Origin: Exophiala sp. HKRS030
Lineage: Eukaryota; Ascomycota; Eurotiomycetes; Chaetothyriales; Herpotrichiellaceae
NCBI GenBank assembly: GCA_023897205.1
Contig: JAHWDD010000002.1
Span: 5,270,001 to 5,334,000, forward strand
Direction: 5' to 3'
Length of the DNA stretch: 64,000 bases
Below, in pieces: positions 1 through 11,195 of this stretch. The translations under genes and the position numbers were made by a program. Below the pieces are notes generated by a model. It saw only the letters and a program-made list of their open reading frames with translations. It ran no database searches and had not been told where the DNA came from. Numbering within the stretch: the first letter of the stretch is position 1; each line of letters starts with the position of its first letter.

Positions 1-723
1 AAATCAAGAAACAAAGCAGTTCTATGGCGGAGTTACATATGAGGCCGCTGCAAAATGTCGCACGGACAAGTCATTAGGAGTCCAATGTAAGTTATTCCAT
101 AGATTTTATATCATTTGACTAAGACTTAGCCTTGTCGGAACGTGGTGGAATCATTGGTCGCGGTGTCCTGGTTGATTTTGTTCGCTACGCTGAGAAACGC
201 GGCATTCAGTACAATCCACTTGGTCCCTATGCAATTCAACTTAGTCAGATCAAGGAAATACTCGAAGAAGAAAAGGTTGAGATACGACAGGGTGATATTC
301 TGGTCGTGCGCTCCGGATTGAGTAAATATTTGCGTTCCTCACAAGCGAACGATCGTTCTCCGTTTGATAGTTCCACTCATATTGGCATTGATCCCACTCC
401 TGAGCTGATAGAATGGCTTTGGGACTCTAATTTTGCAGCGATCGCTGGTGACTCTCTCTCGGCAGAAGCAGTCCCGCCGTCTGAAGGAACATGTAAGTAT
501 CAATTCTCTCTGACAAAAGCACATTCGCTAAACAATCTCAGTTGGAAAGCTACACACTGCCTGTCTTCCAGGGTGGGGGATGCCTATTGGAGAATTGTTT
601 GATTTGGAGGCGTTAGCAGCGCTCGCAGAGAAGAATCAGAGATGGACTTTCTTCCTCACGGCTAGTCCTCTCAACATTGATGGCGGAGCATCGACCTTGG
701 CAAACACCCTCGCTATTATGTGA
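1..723 (+). CDS. Cyclase-family (kynurenine-formamidase-like) protein, 5' part missing
   Basis: C-terminal part of a cyclase-superfamily protein (metal-dependent hydrolase fold; the family includes kynurenine formamidase and related amide or lactone hydrolases). The N-terminus lies outside the window. Three exons read in frame: 1-86, 130-492 and 542-723, with introns 87-129 (gtaagt...ttag) and 493-541 (gtaagt...tcag). Visible family segments are GGIIGRGVLVDFVRYA, the QGDILVVRSG strand, AGDSLSAEAVP and the closing GWGMPIGELFDLE block. The first metal-binding motif would lie upstream of the window. A full paralogue lies at 19453-20618 on the other strand, so this is probably one end of a catabolic cluster. 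Role inferred: hydrolysis of a ring-derived amide, ester or lactone. The substrate is unknown. Confidence 0.82.
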
Positions 724-1216
724 ATTTCGATAGCGTCACGTGGTTCTACATCTAGAGCACTGAATATTTCTCAATCATATCGCCTAAAGATGTTGCTTCA
801 AACATGCCTAGATGATCAGTGATGCTTCGAAATACTCCGAAATGTCGATGCCCATTTAGATGCTGCGACCAATCCAACCGAAAAGCTTGTGAAGAGCATA
901 ACGTACACCTGTCGACAAATACGAAAATGGAAATGGAAGACTCGAAACCCCGGAAATCAAAATTTTTTGACACAAGTATCTGGTACGGAATCGGAATTTC
1001 ACCAATCAACCGCATGCGCACGGCAATGGCTTCGCTGCAGCAAAGGATGGTCGTACCATGCAAGGATACGCCTTGGCCCACGACCAGCTTTAATCAGCTT
1101 GGGAACCAAATGTACATCGAACTATATTTACGAAGATTTTTCAGGATCACCCCTATCACCTAAGCAGTGCTATCATTAACCGACTTGGAGGAATTGACGA
1201 GCAAACCTCTGTCAAA
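724..1216. other. Intergenic, no gene supported
   Basis: Tail of the cyclase gene and promoter of the SDR. Two overlapping open frames here look unlike any protein family. A CGGAATCGG direct repeat (CGG-N3-CGG) occurs near 985-994. Confidence 0.5.
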
Positions 1217-2158
1217 ATGTCATACTCAGAATTGAAAGGCAGAACATATTTTGTCACAGGGGCAGCTTCGGGAATGGGACGTCAAGTGGCTTTGCTATTG
1301 GCTACGCAAGGGGCCAATGTCGCTGCTATAGATCTCAGGGCTCCAGAGGAAGTCGCCAAAACCATTCGTGAGGCTGGTGTGGGCAAAGTTTTACCCCTAG
1401 CTTGCAATGTACAATCGAGGACTGAAGTCGACGATGCTGTCAAGAAGACTGTTGAAACTTTTGGATCCCTTCACGGTGAGTGCTGAATATGATGGGATCT
1501 TTCTTCCATTCTGTTGCAGATATGGCTGATACCTTGGAAAGGCGCTGCCAACATGGCCGGTATCGCAAAAACGAAAAAAACTGACGTTGGCAAATTTCCT
1601 GTTGAAACGCTCGATGACGAAGATTGGGAAACGATTATTAAGACCAACTTGGACGGGGTCAAGAATTGCATCCGTGCACAATTGCGGGCGATCAAAGGAC
1701 CTGGCTCTATTGTCAGCGCATCTAGTACCGGTGGGCAGTACGGCGCGCCAAACTGTTCGCCCTACATCGTCAGCAAGTGGGGAGTGATCGGCTTGACAAA
1801 ATCAGTTGCCAAGGAGGTTGGAGGACGGGGAATACGAGTGAATGCTGTGGCCCCGTAAGTGTCAAAAAGCCGTTCCAGATTCTTGATGACATTGCTTGAG
1901 CGATAAATCTAACGATTTTCACAGGGGTGTCATTGACACTCCGCTTGCACCTCCCGATAATCCAGCAGATCGAGATGCCTTCTTAGCCACTACTGCCCTT
2001 CAACGCATTGGCCAGCCGGAAGAGGTGGCCAGAGCAGTTCTCTTCCTATTGAGCGACCAAGCCAGCTTTGTGACAGCATCGGTCAGTAACCGACCATATA
2101 TCATAACTCATTACTGATGGTGCTCTAGGTTGTAAACGTGGACGGAGGATACTTCTAG
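1217..2158 (+). CDS. Short-chain dehydrogenase/reductase (SDR 1)
   Basis: Classical SDR of 252 residues, an NAD(P)-dependent alcohol/ketone oxidoreductase. Four exons: 1217-1475, 1542-1854, 1925-2081 and 2129-2158. The introns are 1476-1541 (acceptor aaag, chosen because it restores the family block HGAANMAG), 1855-1924 and 2082-2128. Motifs: TGAASGMG cofactor loop near residue 15, the NMAG strand end, catalytic Ser in SASSTGGQYG, and the YIVSK pair (Tyr-x3-Lys). The C-terminal VDGGYF is typical. The reading frame is intact. It lies between the partial cyclase and an aldehyde dehydrogenase on the same strand, which suggests a step that makes or uses a ketone in the same pathway. Substrate unknown. 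Confidence 0.9.
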
Positions 2159-2830
2159 ATCTTCAACTTGCGAGCTTGACTTGTGCCATGGTCTCCGTAA
2201 ATACTTTCCGTGTAGATTTCCCCGAACGGGCCTTCACGGCAACAGAGCTTATGTTCTAGCAAAATTGAGTTTTATGAACAAGTCCCTGGCTGCTCATTCG
2301 ATATCAGAGTACCTTGCCTAGTATGAAACTCCGTCTTGGTAACTCTAGTCTCCGTGTACCAATCATGGTCGGGCGAGCTTGAAGCAGCCAAGCGAAATAG
2401 TGTGCAACCCGGAAAAAGTCCGAAATGTGGCTGCCCCACGTTTACAAACTGTGAAATGTGTAGCAGGAGGTCGGAAGTTCAGATATCCGTAGTTGTCTGC
2501 AAATGCATTCCAGCTGCATACGTAAACGAGCTTTTGCAGAGTTACTCGTCAAGAAAGAAGTCCAAGCCACATCCCCAAAGCCTAGTTACCGAAACTCACA
2601 TGACTTTCTCGCAGATTCGGTGTCTACTCACTTGAAAATTAGACCTTCCGGAATTTGGCCCAAATGCAATCCGTACTCGACAGGCACCGTTCTCCAAATG
2701 TATACAGGTAGATTTAAGCTGGCTCATTCCATCCACAAAGAACATTCCAACAATTCTTCCAAATGCCGATTGAGTCTAAGTCACTGAGAAATTGAATTGA
2801 AAATATCATAACCTGACAGAAACTGCAGAT
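2159..2830. other. Intergenic, promoter of ALDH 1
   Basis: About 670 bases between two same-strand genes. Open frames at 2336-2787 resemble no family. CCGGAA and TCCGGAATT elements are present, but no ordered repeat is evident. Confidence 0.5.
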
Positions 2831-4578
2831 ATGACCAGCCCCGTAGCCACAATTGACCAGAATAGCCCACCAACAGGGTTGTTTTTAAACAATAAGGCAA
2901 GTAATCTTCACTGAATTTCATGGACCATTGGCTTATAAGAAGCTACAGTTTGTTCAAGGCACAGGCAAGGCATTGTCGCTTGTGAATCCGAAAGATGCCA
3001 AGAATATTGGATTTTCTGCCAATTCGGCGAGCAGGGAGCAAGTCGAAGAGGCAGTTTGCAACGCTCGAAAGGCATTCACGAGTGGTCCATGGCGAAGCTG
3101 GTCGGGAGAGCAGCGGGCTGCTGCCATCAACAAACTAGCCGATCTCATGGACCAAAATGCAGAGGCAATTGCTTACCTAGAGAGCATAAGCTCCGGTCGC
3201 TTAATAGCCATGCTTGTTGACGAGGTTTCGCGCACAACCAAGGCGCTCCGCTGTAAGTACTTCCCGGACTGGCTATTTTATGCAAGAGCCATTCAATTTC
3301 TTCCCAACTTTTGGGCCATCGCAGTCTTAACGATGCACCATGAGTGATGGAACAGCCAGCTGATTTCCATTACCAGACTTCGCTGGATGGGCAGACAAAC
3401 TCAAAGGAGATTCATATCCACCTGAAGATGGATTCTATAAAATTGTCCGCAAGGAACCTTTGGGTGTCTGTGTCGGAATCACAGCCTGGAACGCCTCCCT
3501 TCTGTTTTTTGCATGGAAGACAGGCCCTGCTCTCGCAACTGGCAACACATTCATCCTAAAACCATCCGAAAAATCGTTTCTCGGTACGCTAGCAGTGGCA
3601 TCGCTCTTTGAAGCGGCTGGGTTTCCACCAGGCGTCTTCCAAGTCCTTCTTGGCACCGGAGAGGTTGGCTCGATATTATCATCACACATGGATGTCAACA
3701 AAATTAGCTTTACAGGTTCAACCGCGACCGGCCAAAGCATCCAGGTGGCTGCTGCCAAAAGCAATCTGAAACGTGTTACCTTGGAACTCGGAGGCAAGAG
3801 CGCCGCCATTGTTTTCGAAGACGCCGACATCGAGAAGGCTCTGTTCTGGGTCATCCTTGGCATCACTGTCAACTCTGGGCAAGTCTGCGCTGCAAGCTCC
3901 CGTCTTCTCGTTCAGAAATCAATTGCAGATAAATTCCTTGGAGCTCTAAAAGAGCGCCTCGCCGGCATGGGTCAAATTCTCGGACTTGATCCCCAAGATA
4001 TCACGTCACAATATGGTCCTGTAGTCGATGAGGCTCAATACAAGAGAATTTTGAGCTACATCGAAGAAGGGAAGAAATCCGCCGAGTTAGCAGCTGGTGG
4101 TGTCGAATATAAAAAAAAAGGCTACTATATTGCGCCAACATTGTTTGTTAACCCTCCAGAAGATTCCAAAGTTTGGAATGAAGAGATTTTCGGTCCTGTT
4201 CTATGTGCAAAGACGTTCGAAACGGAAGAAGAGGCAATCCAAATCGCCAACAACTCAAAATATGGCCTCAGCGGTATGACATACTTGCACTTCACAAGTT
4301 TCTCCCTCTCTGACAATATCTAGGGCCGTGTTCACTGAGAGCATTACCCGAGGTCTGCGCGTGAGTGGACAAGTCGAAAGCGGTACCGTCTGCGTGAATT
4401 GTAATGTGATGGTTGGCAACCAGGCCCCAATGGGAGGCAAAGGGTAAGCATCCAACCATACGGTTATCAACTATCAAGCTTGCTGACGTGAATATTCAGA
4501 ATGAGCGGTACTGGTCGCGAATTGGGCGAATATGGAATCGCATCTTATACGGAAACTAAGACTGTGTGGATCTCGTGA
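2831..4578 (+). CDS. Aldehyde dehydrogenase (ALDH 1), with one frame break
   Basis: NAD(P)-dependent aldehyde dehydrogenase, about 491 residues, oxidising an aldehyde to its acid. Exons: 2831-2896, 2940-3252, 3377-4273, 4324-4443, 4500-4578. Catalytic Glu lies in LELGGKSAA and the nucleophile Cys in NSGQVCAASSR; the motif EIFGPVL is present. Intron 1 (2897-2939) begins with GC: AAG|GCAAGT is the only donor that keeps phase. It falls at the same codon position as intron 1 of the paralogue at 14799. At the exon 3/4 junction the phases disagree by one base: the donor after AGC-G is phase 1, but the TAG acceptor at 4323 leaves one base too few before AVFTES. This is either a lost G in the GGG run or a broken gene. 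The tail GRELGEYG...TKTVWIS is normal. Confidence 0.85.
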
Positions 4579-5039
4579 GTATGTTAAAGCCCGTTGGCAA
4601 CAGAATATTGACGAATAGTAGAGCACAATAGTTGACAACTGGGGGCTGTACCCATCTAGCTTCAACGCGTGTATCACCAGCGGCGACAACGAGGATGAAG
4701 GTAGTGACAATGTTATCACAAAGGATAGTCTCCAGTAAAATTTTGTGGCTGGGTCAAGCAGGACAATAACACCAATGAGATGTTCGAGCTGTAGCTAAGG
4801 AAGTCTGACGAGTATTGAACATTGCGAGTGATACTGAATCGTTGATTTGAAAACATTCGTCACCAAGCATATATATTCTCTCCTTTTGCTCTCTGCCTCT
4901 CACCCACTAGCGAAATCCACGCATGAAATAGTTAAACTTTGAAAATAGCCTTCACTGAAGTTGGCATTTCTCTTCACAGGACTTGTAATTTAGACATCAT
5001 CTCAAAATGGAACAAGCTAATTCTGGGTATGAAAAGTAG
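4579..5039. other. Convergent intergenic region
   Basis: Space between the 3' ends of ALDH 1 (+) and the Zn2Cys6 gene (-). No gene or clear structure seen. Confidence 0.5.
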
Positions 5040-7435
5040 CTAGAAAGTGTCCCAGCTCCAGGTTTGTCCGTTCATTGAGTAATCATAGTCACCCGAGGAG
5101 TTGTTGTCAAGGGAAATATCGACGTCTCCTAGAAACTCGCCCAGCCTTGGATCGTGAAAGAAATGCTCATTGAAGCTCATTTCGGCGTTAATTCCTAAAA
5201 ACGCTGTCATGTCCAGTGGTATGTCTTCAAATCCACCAATACTCGGAAGGGACGAAATACTCTCACTTTCGTCCAGTGTTCTAATGGCCTTCTCGGTGGT
5301 TGCGATGATCTTGCGCAAGCGACGCAGAGTATGGCGTACAGCACTGAAATAAGGTGCCATCTCCCGCAGGAGGGCATAGGTCTGTTCGAACACGCTCGCT
5401 CCAGCTCGACGCGTCTCCATGTTGGTTTGTTTTCGCAGAATGACACACACCAATGGAATCAAACATCCCACCAGAGACCAGGTTAACGTAAATCTATCTG
5501 GAGGATGTGTACTCGAATCGCGATACAGGATTTGAGCGATCTCAATGGACTGAGAGGTAATCGATACACATTCCGCTGCTCTGACGTCGTCGTGGGTGAG
5601 TTGGAGCATATTGTCCTGCCGCAGCATTAATCGGAGATGATTCATGCGCTACGAAGAGGTTAGTGTAAGACATCGTTGAGAGATGGGGAACATACCAGGA
5701 CTAGTGTTCCTGACTGGTTGAAATAGAGTTCAGATCTCGGTTCTCGCTCGGTTGTCCTGTTCCGATTCATTTTCCAATGTAGACAATCTGGAAGATCCTC
5801 CAAGCACTGTACGATTCTCCGATCTACGTCAGCGATAAATGACTTGTTCCACGGCCGTGGCGCACTCGCGCAGAAAACATTGTCCCAGATTTCGGCACAG
5901 AAGTCACCCCATTTAGCTATTGCTTGGATAAATGGTTGCGGGCCGGCGTCAAGTGTTTCCGCGGGGATAATTTGGCCCTTCGCTAGATCTCTATCATCTA
6001 TGTTGGGAGGGAGGCCGACATTGAAATCGGATCGTCGGAGAAGATAAGGGGCACCGACGCAGAAGGTTGTTATTCGCTCTATGTGGAAGAGTGCCCAAAA
6101 GACTCGTTGCTTCATGATGATATCGAATGGCAAACTCTCAGTCCACAAACGTTGGTCATGCAACCCAAGGTGCCAGCAAAGGCTGACGGCCTTGCTAACC
6201 TTGTCGTGAGCGGCTTTGGAATTTTCCGCAAACATAAGATAGCGCGCAGCAATCAGGTAACAGTGAAAGGTCACCCAATTGCCCTGCCCGAGCCATGTGA
6301 GCGGAGCAAGGAGGGTATCAGCGCGAGAGTACTGCTCCCAGCCTGGAGCATGTGTTGAACTTGATCGACGTTCAGTCACGATCAAAATTTCCGCATGCAT
6401 GAGGTATAATAAGGCGACAAACTGGTATTTGTCTGCATCGTCGGGTTCCGCGGAAGGTACGCTCTCCACGAAGTCTGCCATCTTCCGGCGGAACCATGCC
6501 TCGTTTAGCGCACCGTACAGGGGATTGATGTGCTGGAAATATATGTTGACTGCGGTTTCCAGCGAGGGAGAAGCATAGTCTTTCAGCTGCTGTTCCAGTA
6601 CGTCAAACCCTTTCTGCTCCTCCTGGGGACTAGTCTCCCATGCCACCGGGTCCGGTGTGCCTAGTCTGCTCTGCTGCTGTGAATAGATCAGGTAGTCTGG
6701 AGTTTCTTTCATCGACTCTTGGAGCGCTTCAAACTGATGAAGCATCGATGAGTCGCCTCTAAACCCTTCCTTTGCCGGAATGGAGAGTCTGGAACGCGAT
6801 ACCAAAGAAGTGGTAGAGTCGGTCGCCGGGTTCACCAGATTGCTTGGGCTCTCCCTGCTGGAGGACATTTGCAATTTAAGTTGTAACGAAGAACAACTTT
6901 GCTCGAGAGTTGCGATTCGTTCCGCCATTGTTGCCAGCATCTTTTCCAGCGTCGCATCCTGTTTCGCGCCTTGTGCATTGCTCCCATTCTGGTGGTTCAC
7001 ATTCGCTTTGCGTTGATCTCGCGATCTTCGTTCTGACGAACGTTTTCGCCTCTGGTAATGGCACAACAGATCATTCGCTTTACACTGTTCGCAAGTCGAA
7101 TGACCTGAGCACTTGACTTTGCGCTGTTGACAATGTACGCAAGCTTTTGACACATATTGTCCCCGACGCGAACGAGGAGTTGGGTTTTCTGCTGTAGATA
7201 TGCGGGACGGGATGGTCGTTGGACGTGAAGTCTTCGTCGCTCCAGTCTCGGAGCCTGTCAAAGCTGGTGGCGACTGGGTCATTCGAAAAGTCGGAGACAT
7301 GTTCACGGCTGTTAAAATATCGGAATCCGGTAATTTTTGAGACGATGTACCCTGTTCGTTGTGGAATTCAGTAAATGGTGAACCACCGACCTCGATTAGA
7401 AGCTGTAAATCTGGCACCGTTGGCCTGACAGTCAT
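5040..7435 (-). CDS. Zn(II)2Cys6 fungal transcription factor
   Basis: Probable pathway-specific regulator of about 782 residues. Exons 7435-5696 and 5648-5040, intron 5649-5695 (gtatgt...cgtag). A Gal4-type zinc cluster near residue 97 is written CVHCQQRKVKC-x5-CEQC-x6-C, matching C-x2-C-x6-C-x5-C-x2-C-x6-C, followed by basic linker KRSSERRSRDQRK. A short heptad-like stretch follows (around MLATMAERIATLEQS), then the fungal-specific TF middle homology region (AVNIYFQHINPLYGAL, RYLMFAENSKAAHDKVSKAVSLCWHLGLH, FDIIMKQRVFWALFHIERI). An open frame runs 29 codons further upstream without an ATG, so 7435 is chosen as start; an upstream exon is possible. The frame is intact throughout. It is the only DNA-binding regulator in the cluster and the natural candidate activator. 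Confidence 0.9.
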
Positions 7436-10014
7436 CTCGATTGCTGCCAGAGGCTGACCATTGGACGAAACTTGTTGAAAAGGGGTTGAGAGTCTCTCTC
7501 TGACGAAGTCAGAGGTCAACACGATACCAACAAGAGATCTAGGTCTCGAAGACGGCGACGATCCTAAGGTTCAGATCGCTGTGTGGGCAAAGTCCTTTGT
7601 GTTTGCATGCTGCGCTAAAACGTGCGACTTTCCCTCGTGCATCAAGAAGCTCGAGTCCCTGGGGGAAATTCGGGGCGGATTAATTCATGCGCTCCAGGTG
7701 CGGGGTTTTGCGGGTTGGAACATCGAATCTAACCGTTGATTGAAAGGCGGCACAACCTCTCTCCAGAGCGGGTGCCCCTCAAGACGGGGGTGGGACTGTG
7801 GAGGCACCGAGGATCCAATTCCGAGGATACACAACGGCGCGGTCTGTTCCCCGCAAAGCTTGGGATATCTATATCAAGCTTAGTTCCTAGGCCTAGTTCC
7901 TAGGCTCGACCTAGCGCAGTCAGTGTAGGTCGTAATAATACACACCAACACTGCTCGTGAGTAGTCGTAAGTAATTAGAAGTGAAGAAAAGAGCCTTCCC
8001 TAGAGATGGACCTAAGTGGGTGCCAGTGGAAGAATGCCAGTGAGAGAGTGCCTATGAGTACTCACGGATATCTATTAGTGTGTAGAGTATTCGTTTCCGG
8101 TTTCGTACCGCTAGTGGTCAAGCTCACGCCGGCTACTCCGGACATCCTCGTCAAATCCTCCCTTACTTAGTACGAGACTAGACACGCCTCCAAACAGGGT
8201 TTAGGCACGAATAACTTCGGCAGGGTTCAGGGCGGCTCCAATGATAGCGAGGGAGTAGAACTCAGTCACGCTCCTGGGCGCCGGTGAAAATGAAAACCCC
8301 GTTCATGCCCAAAAATTTATGCGATTTCCTAGCGATTTAGGGACGAACATATGGAAAAATGTACAGTATTTACAGTTTAGGATGGGATTCTCACAGTAAA
8401 AGGAGGACCACGAATATCGTAACGTAGCCTTTGATGCTGATAAACCTATTTCAAGACCTTGTTCCCGCACTCAAGTGTCTGAGGCACCGTATTGGGGAAT
8501 AGCTGTACGGCCAGAGATGATCATCAATTTTGTCAGTATTCGGCATGATTAAAAAGACTGCTCTGCAAAGGTTCCAGATAGGTCCAACACATAGCCACGT
8601 TCTGCCTCGAAGGCATCAACGAATTTTCATGGGGTTACCAAGGACTGTATATATCCAATCACCGTCACACTGGGTGCGCCAATATTCAGCACATTTAGCA
8701 CTCTGGAGCAATCGAAGATTCATGATCACAATATCTCCTGGCTTTCTACCTGAACTCGTGATCACGTTGTGGTGGGCATGACTTTCTTTGTCTACAGAAA
8801 CGTGGGCCCAATTGTCCTCCTTTTTGTATCTCGTATTCTTTCCTGTCAGCGTACCGCATGTCCCAGGACATCGCGGTCTTCGCGCCCGCGCCATTCTCTT
8901 TCGACCAGGGATCCAGCTCTGGTTTCTTGCCCAATGCCACCCCACATGAATGCAATGTCGAGCACATCCACCGGATATATCGTGCTCCGCAGTTATCACC
9001 CGCTTGAGCAAGTTACCAAAATGAGGAAGGGCTGCGGGGCGGACGAATCTTAAGCAGTGCAAGCTTGCGTAGAGCACAGCACACTGTAGTGGAATTACTC
9101 CGTAGTGGATCTTGTCCCCAGTCCGAGCCACGCCCACCCCACCTTGCAGCACCCAGGGCCTGCTCGACGGATTTTGCCGGTTTAACTTGCGCCTGATTGG
9201 CTATAGTCTCCAGAATTGGGCAACTCAGTTCGATCAACAGGTTTGCAAATGGTTCTGCTGGGCTAGTAGTGTCCGCCACCTCCTACACGTAATACGAGCG
9301 TCGGAATTGAATAACATCCACATTTCCGAAAATCCGAATTCCGAGCCTCACATGAATTCGAATTCATTGGGAAAAGATGGGGTACACCCATTTTCTCGAA
9401 ATGTGGTACCCGGTAAAGAGAATCGACGAGATTGAGGCGGCAAAATCGCCCTGTAAATGTGAACAGAAATATTAGATGCATTTACTTTCTGCGTGCACTA
9501 GGAGCAACTTCATGAGTCTGGATCTGGCAGGTTGACTAATTTGACTGATGGGCCGACATCCCCACCAACCTACCCTGCATGCTGGCGACTTAGACACGAT
9601 GTTAGTGAGAGTACTGTAGAAGCCATGGAAACATGCAGAGGCTTAATGTATACTCGTACTGCAAGCAACGGATTTCCGGTGCCAGCACCGCGAACTCCCG
9701 CAACGTCATTGCCGCTAATGTGATCGAGGCTTTACCACCGAGCCACAAATCACAGACTGCCAGAACTTCGCTAGACCCGACTGCAGATTAATTTGACGGT
9801 GGGATCGACGATTCGGAAGAAGCAAGCCGTTGCTTAACAAACAACAGCAACGCCTTTCAATCATTCATGCTCTTGCCTTGCACAGAATATCAGACTCGGC
9901 AAAGTGACGCTCTTCACCACACAATTCTAAACCAACTTCATCTCAGTCTCCAAAACGAAAAAATCCTAGTGGCACGTCTTGCTCATTAGGGCAAATTCGA
10001 CTTACCGCACAGCA
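7436..10014. other. Long gene-poor stretch with relic-like DNA
   Basis: Divergent space between the regulator and the bicupin. 7870-8290 contains a duplicated TAGTTCCTAGGC element and stop-rich sequence that looks like degraded repeat DNA. Open frames on the minus strand at 8616-9279 share weak resemblance to a broken phytanoyl-CoA dioxygenase-type enzyme (ENGAG, then KPGDIVIMNLRLL), but the frames do not join cleanly and I do not call a gene. A CCGAATTCCG element lies at 9334-9343. Confidence 0.4.
9334..9343. promoter_or_regulatory. CCG-N4-CCG element (copy 1)
   Basis: CCGAATTCCG followed by A. Direct CGG-N4-CGG half sites (read on the minus strand) are the kind of site Zn2Cys6 dimers bind. 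It lies 670 bases upstream of the bicupin start. Near-identical copies are at 12221 and 32593. Confidence 0.3.
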
Positions 10015-10917
10015 ATGCCATCAAATAAGGAAGTCTCGATTGTTCGATTCGCGGACCTCGAACCGTCATGGCATGTCCCTGGTGCTAAGGTTGCTGGTAC
10101 TATGCGCTATCTGACGAGCTGGGTAGGCGGTCCAAAGGGCTACGTCAACTCAAACCCTGGCTTCGCCGTCGAGAATGACGAAATAGGGGTTGGGTTGATG
10201 TATCTCCCAGTTGCCCAGCGTCAACAAGGCCTTCACTACCACACAATTACAGAAATATACATCATCTCCAAGGGCTATGTTGAAGGCTACGATGGAACTG
10301 GACACCCGCACCGAGCAGGTCCAATGGACTGTATCTATATTCCTCCTGGAGTGCCACACGGAGTAAGGAATATCGGGAACGAGGATGTGGAACTGATATG
10401 GCTGCACGATGGAGTTGAGGCTAAAGGCCTTACCGTTTATTGTCGCAATGAGGAAGACATCAGAAATGCACCTGGGAGAGAACCTATACGAGTGGTATCA
10501 CTCGCCGAGCTAGCACCGTTCTGGGACGCCCCTCGCGCAAAGGAGCCGGAATTCCTGAGATGGATCGTCAACTGGATTGGGGGGCCTGCTGGCTACGAGA
10601 ACTTCAATAAGGGAACTGCAGTTGAGAGTAGCAAGATAGCACTGGGCCTTACAGTGATATTGCCAGGACATAAACAAATTCGACATAAACACAATGTGGC
10701 CGAAGTCTATGTTATCTTGAAAGGGAAAGCGCTCATCCGGCACGAAAACTCATCAAAGGAATTGGGATATTTGGACAGTGTCTACTTCCCACCAGGTGAG
10801 CCACATACCTTGCGAAACCATGGATTTGAACCAGTGCTAGTGATGTGGGTGCACGAGGTCGCTAATGCATTGGGCGGTACCGAGTATGATGGGGACATTC
10901 AGCTGGCACTCTCATGA
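10015..10917 (+). CDS. Bicupin-domain protein
   Basis: Single-exon protein of 300 residues with two similar cupin domains in tandem. Each half begins with an arginine/valine-x-F/L-A-x-L segment, then W(V)GGPxGY, then a conserved small beta-barrel. Domain 1 (about 1-145) carries HYHTITEIYIISKG and IPPGVPHGVRNIG; domain 2 (about 150-300) carries HKHNVAEVYVILKG and FPPGEPHTLRNHG. Both retain the two cupin motifs with metal-ligand His and Glu residues (H-x-H-x3/4-E and PG-x-PH). Known relatives include dioxygenases, isomerases and decarboxylases, so the reaction cannot be fixed. The start at 10015 is the first ATG in a frame open from 9979. Placed opposite the regulator and beside a CMD protein, it fits a ring-cleavage or isomerisation step. 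Confidence 0.88.
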   Translation: MPSNKEVSIVRFADLEPSWHVPGAKVAGTMRYLTSWVGGPKGYVNSNPGFAVENDEIGVGLMYLPVAQRQQGLHYHTITEIYIISKGYVEGYDGTGHPHRAGPMDCIYIPPGVPHGVRNIGNEDVELIWLHDGVEAKGLTVYCRNEEDIRNAPGREPIRVVSLAELAPFWDAPRAKEPEFLRWIVNWIGGPAGYENFNKGTAVESSKIALGLTVILPGHKQIRHKHNVAEVYVILKGKALIRHENSSKELGYLDSVYFPPGEPHTLRNHGFEPVLVMWVHEVANALGGTEYDGDIQLALS

Positions 10918-11195
10918 ACGAACACATCATAAAAGGAGCCATGCTACAGATACATTAGGGTTCGTGTACTGCAAGTGCTGAATAGATACTTTGCAATAAC
11001 CCGAGTTGACATAAGATTTCTTGTCCGACAAGGTCCAGACACATGTGTGAGTAGTGCGGCGAATCCCAAGCCACCTTGAAATATCTCCGATGGCTTTCAT
11101 GATTTGAATAAAGTACTATGCGACAAACTTGGTATCGCTGCAGAAATAGCCCTATGGAGAGGGAGCATATATTTCAGAGAGCATAAACCTTTATC

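Noticed and set aside
819..1179. Two overlapping plus-strand open frames upstream of SDR 1
   Set aside because: No family resemblance, and they overlap each other in different frames inside a promoter region.
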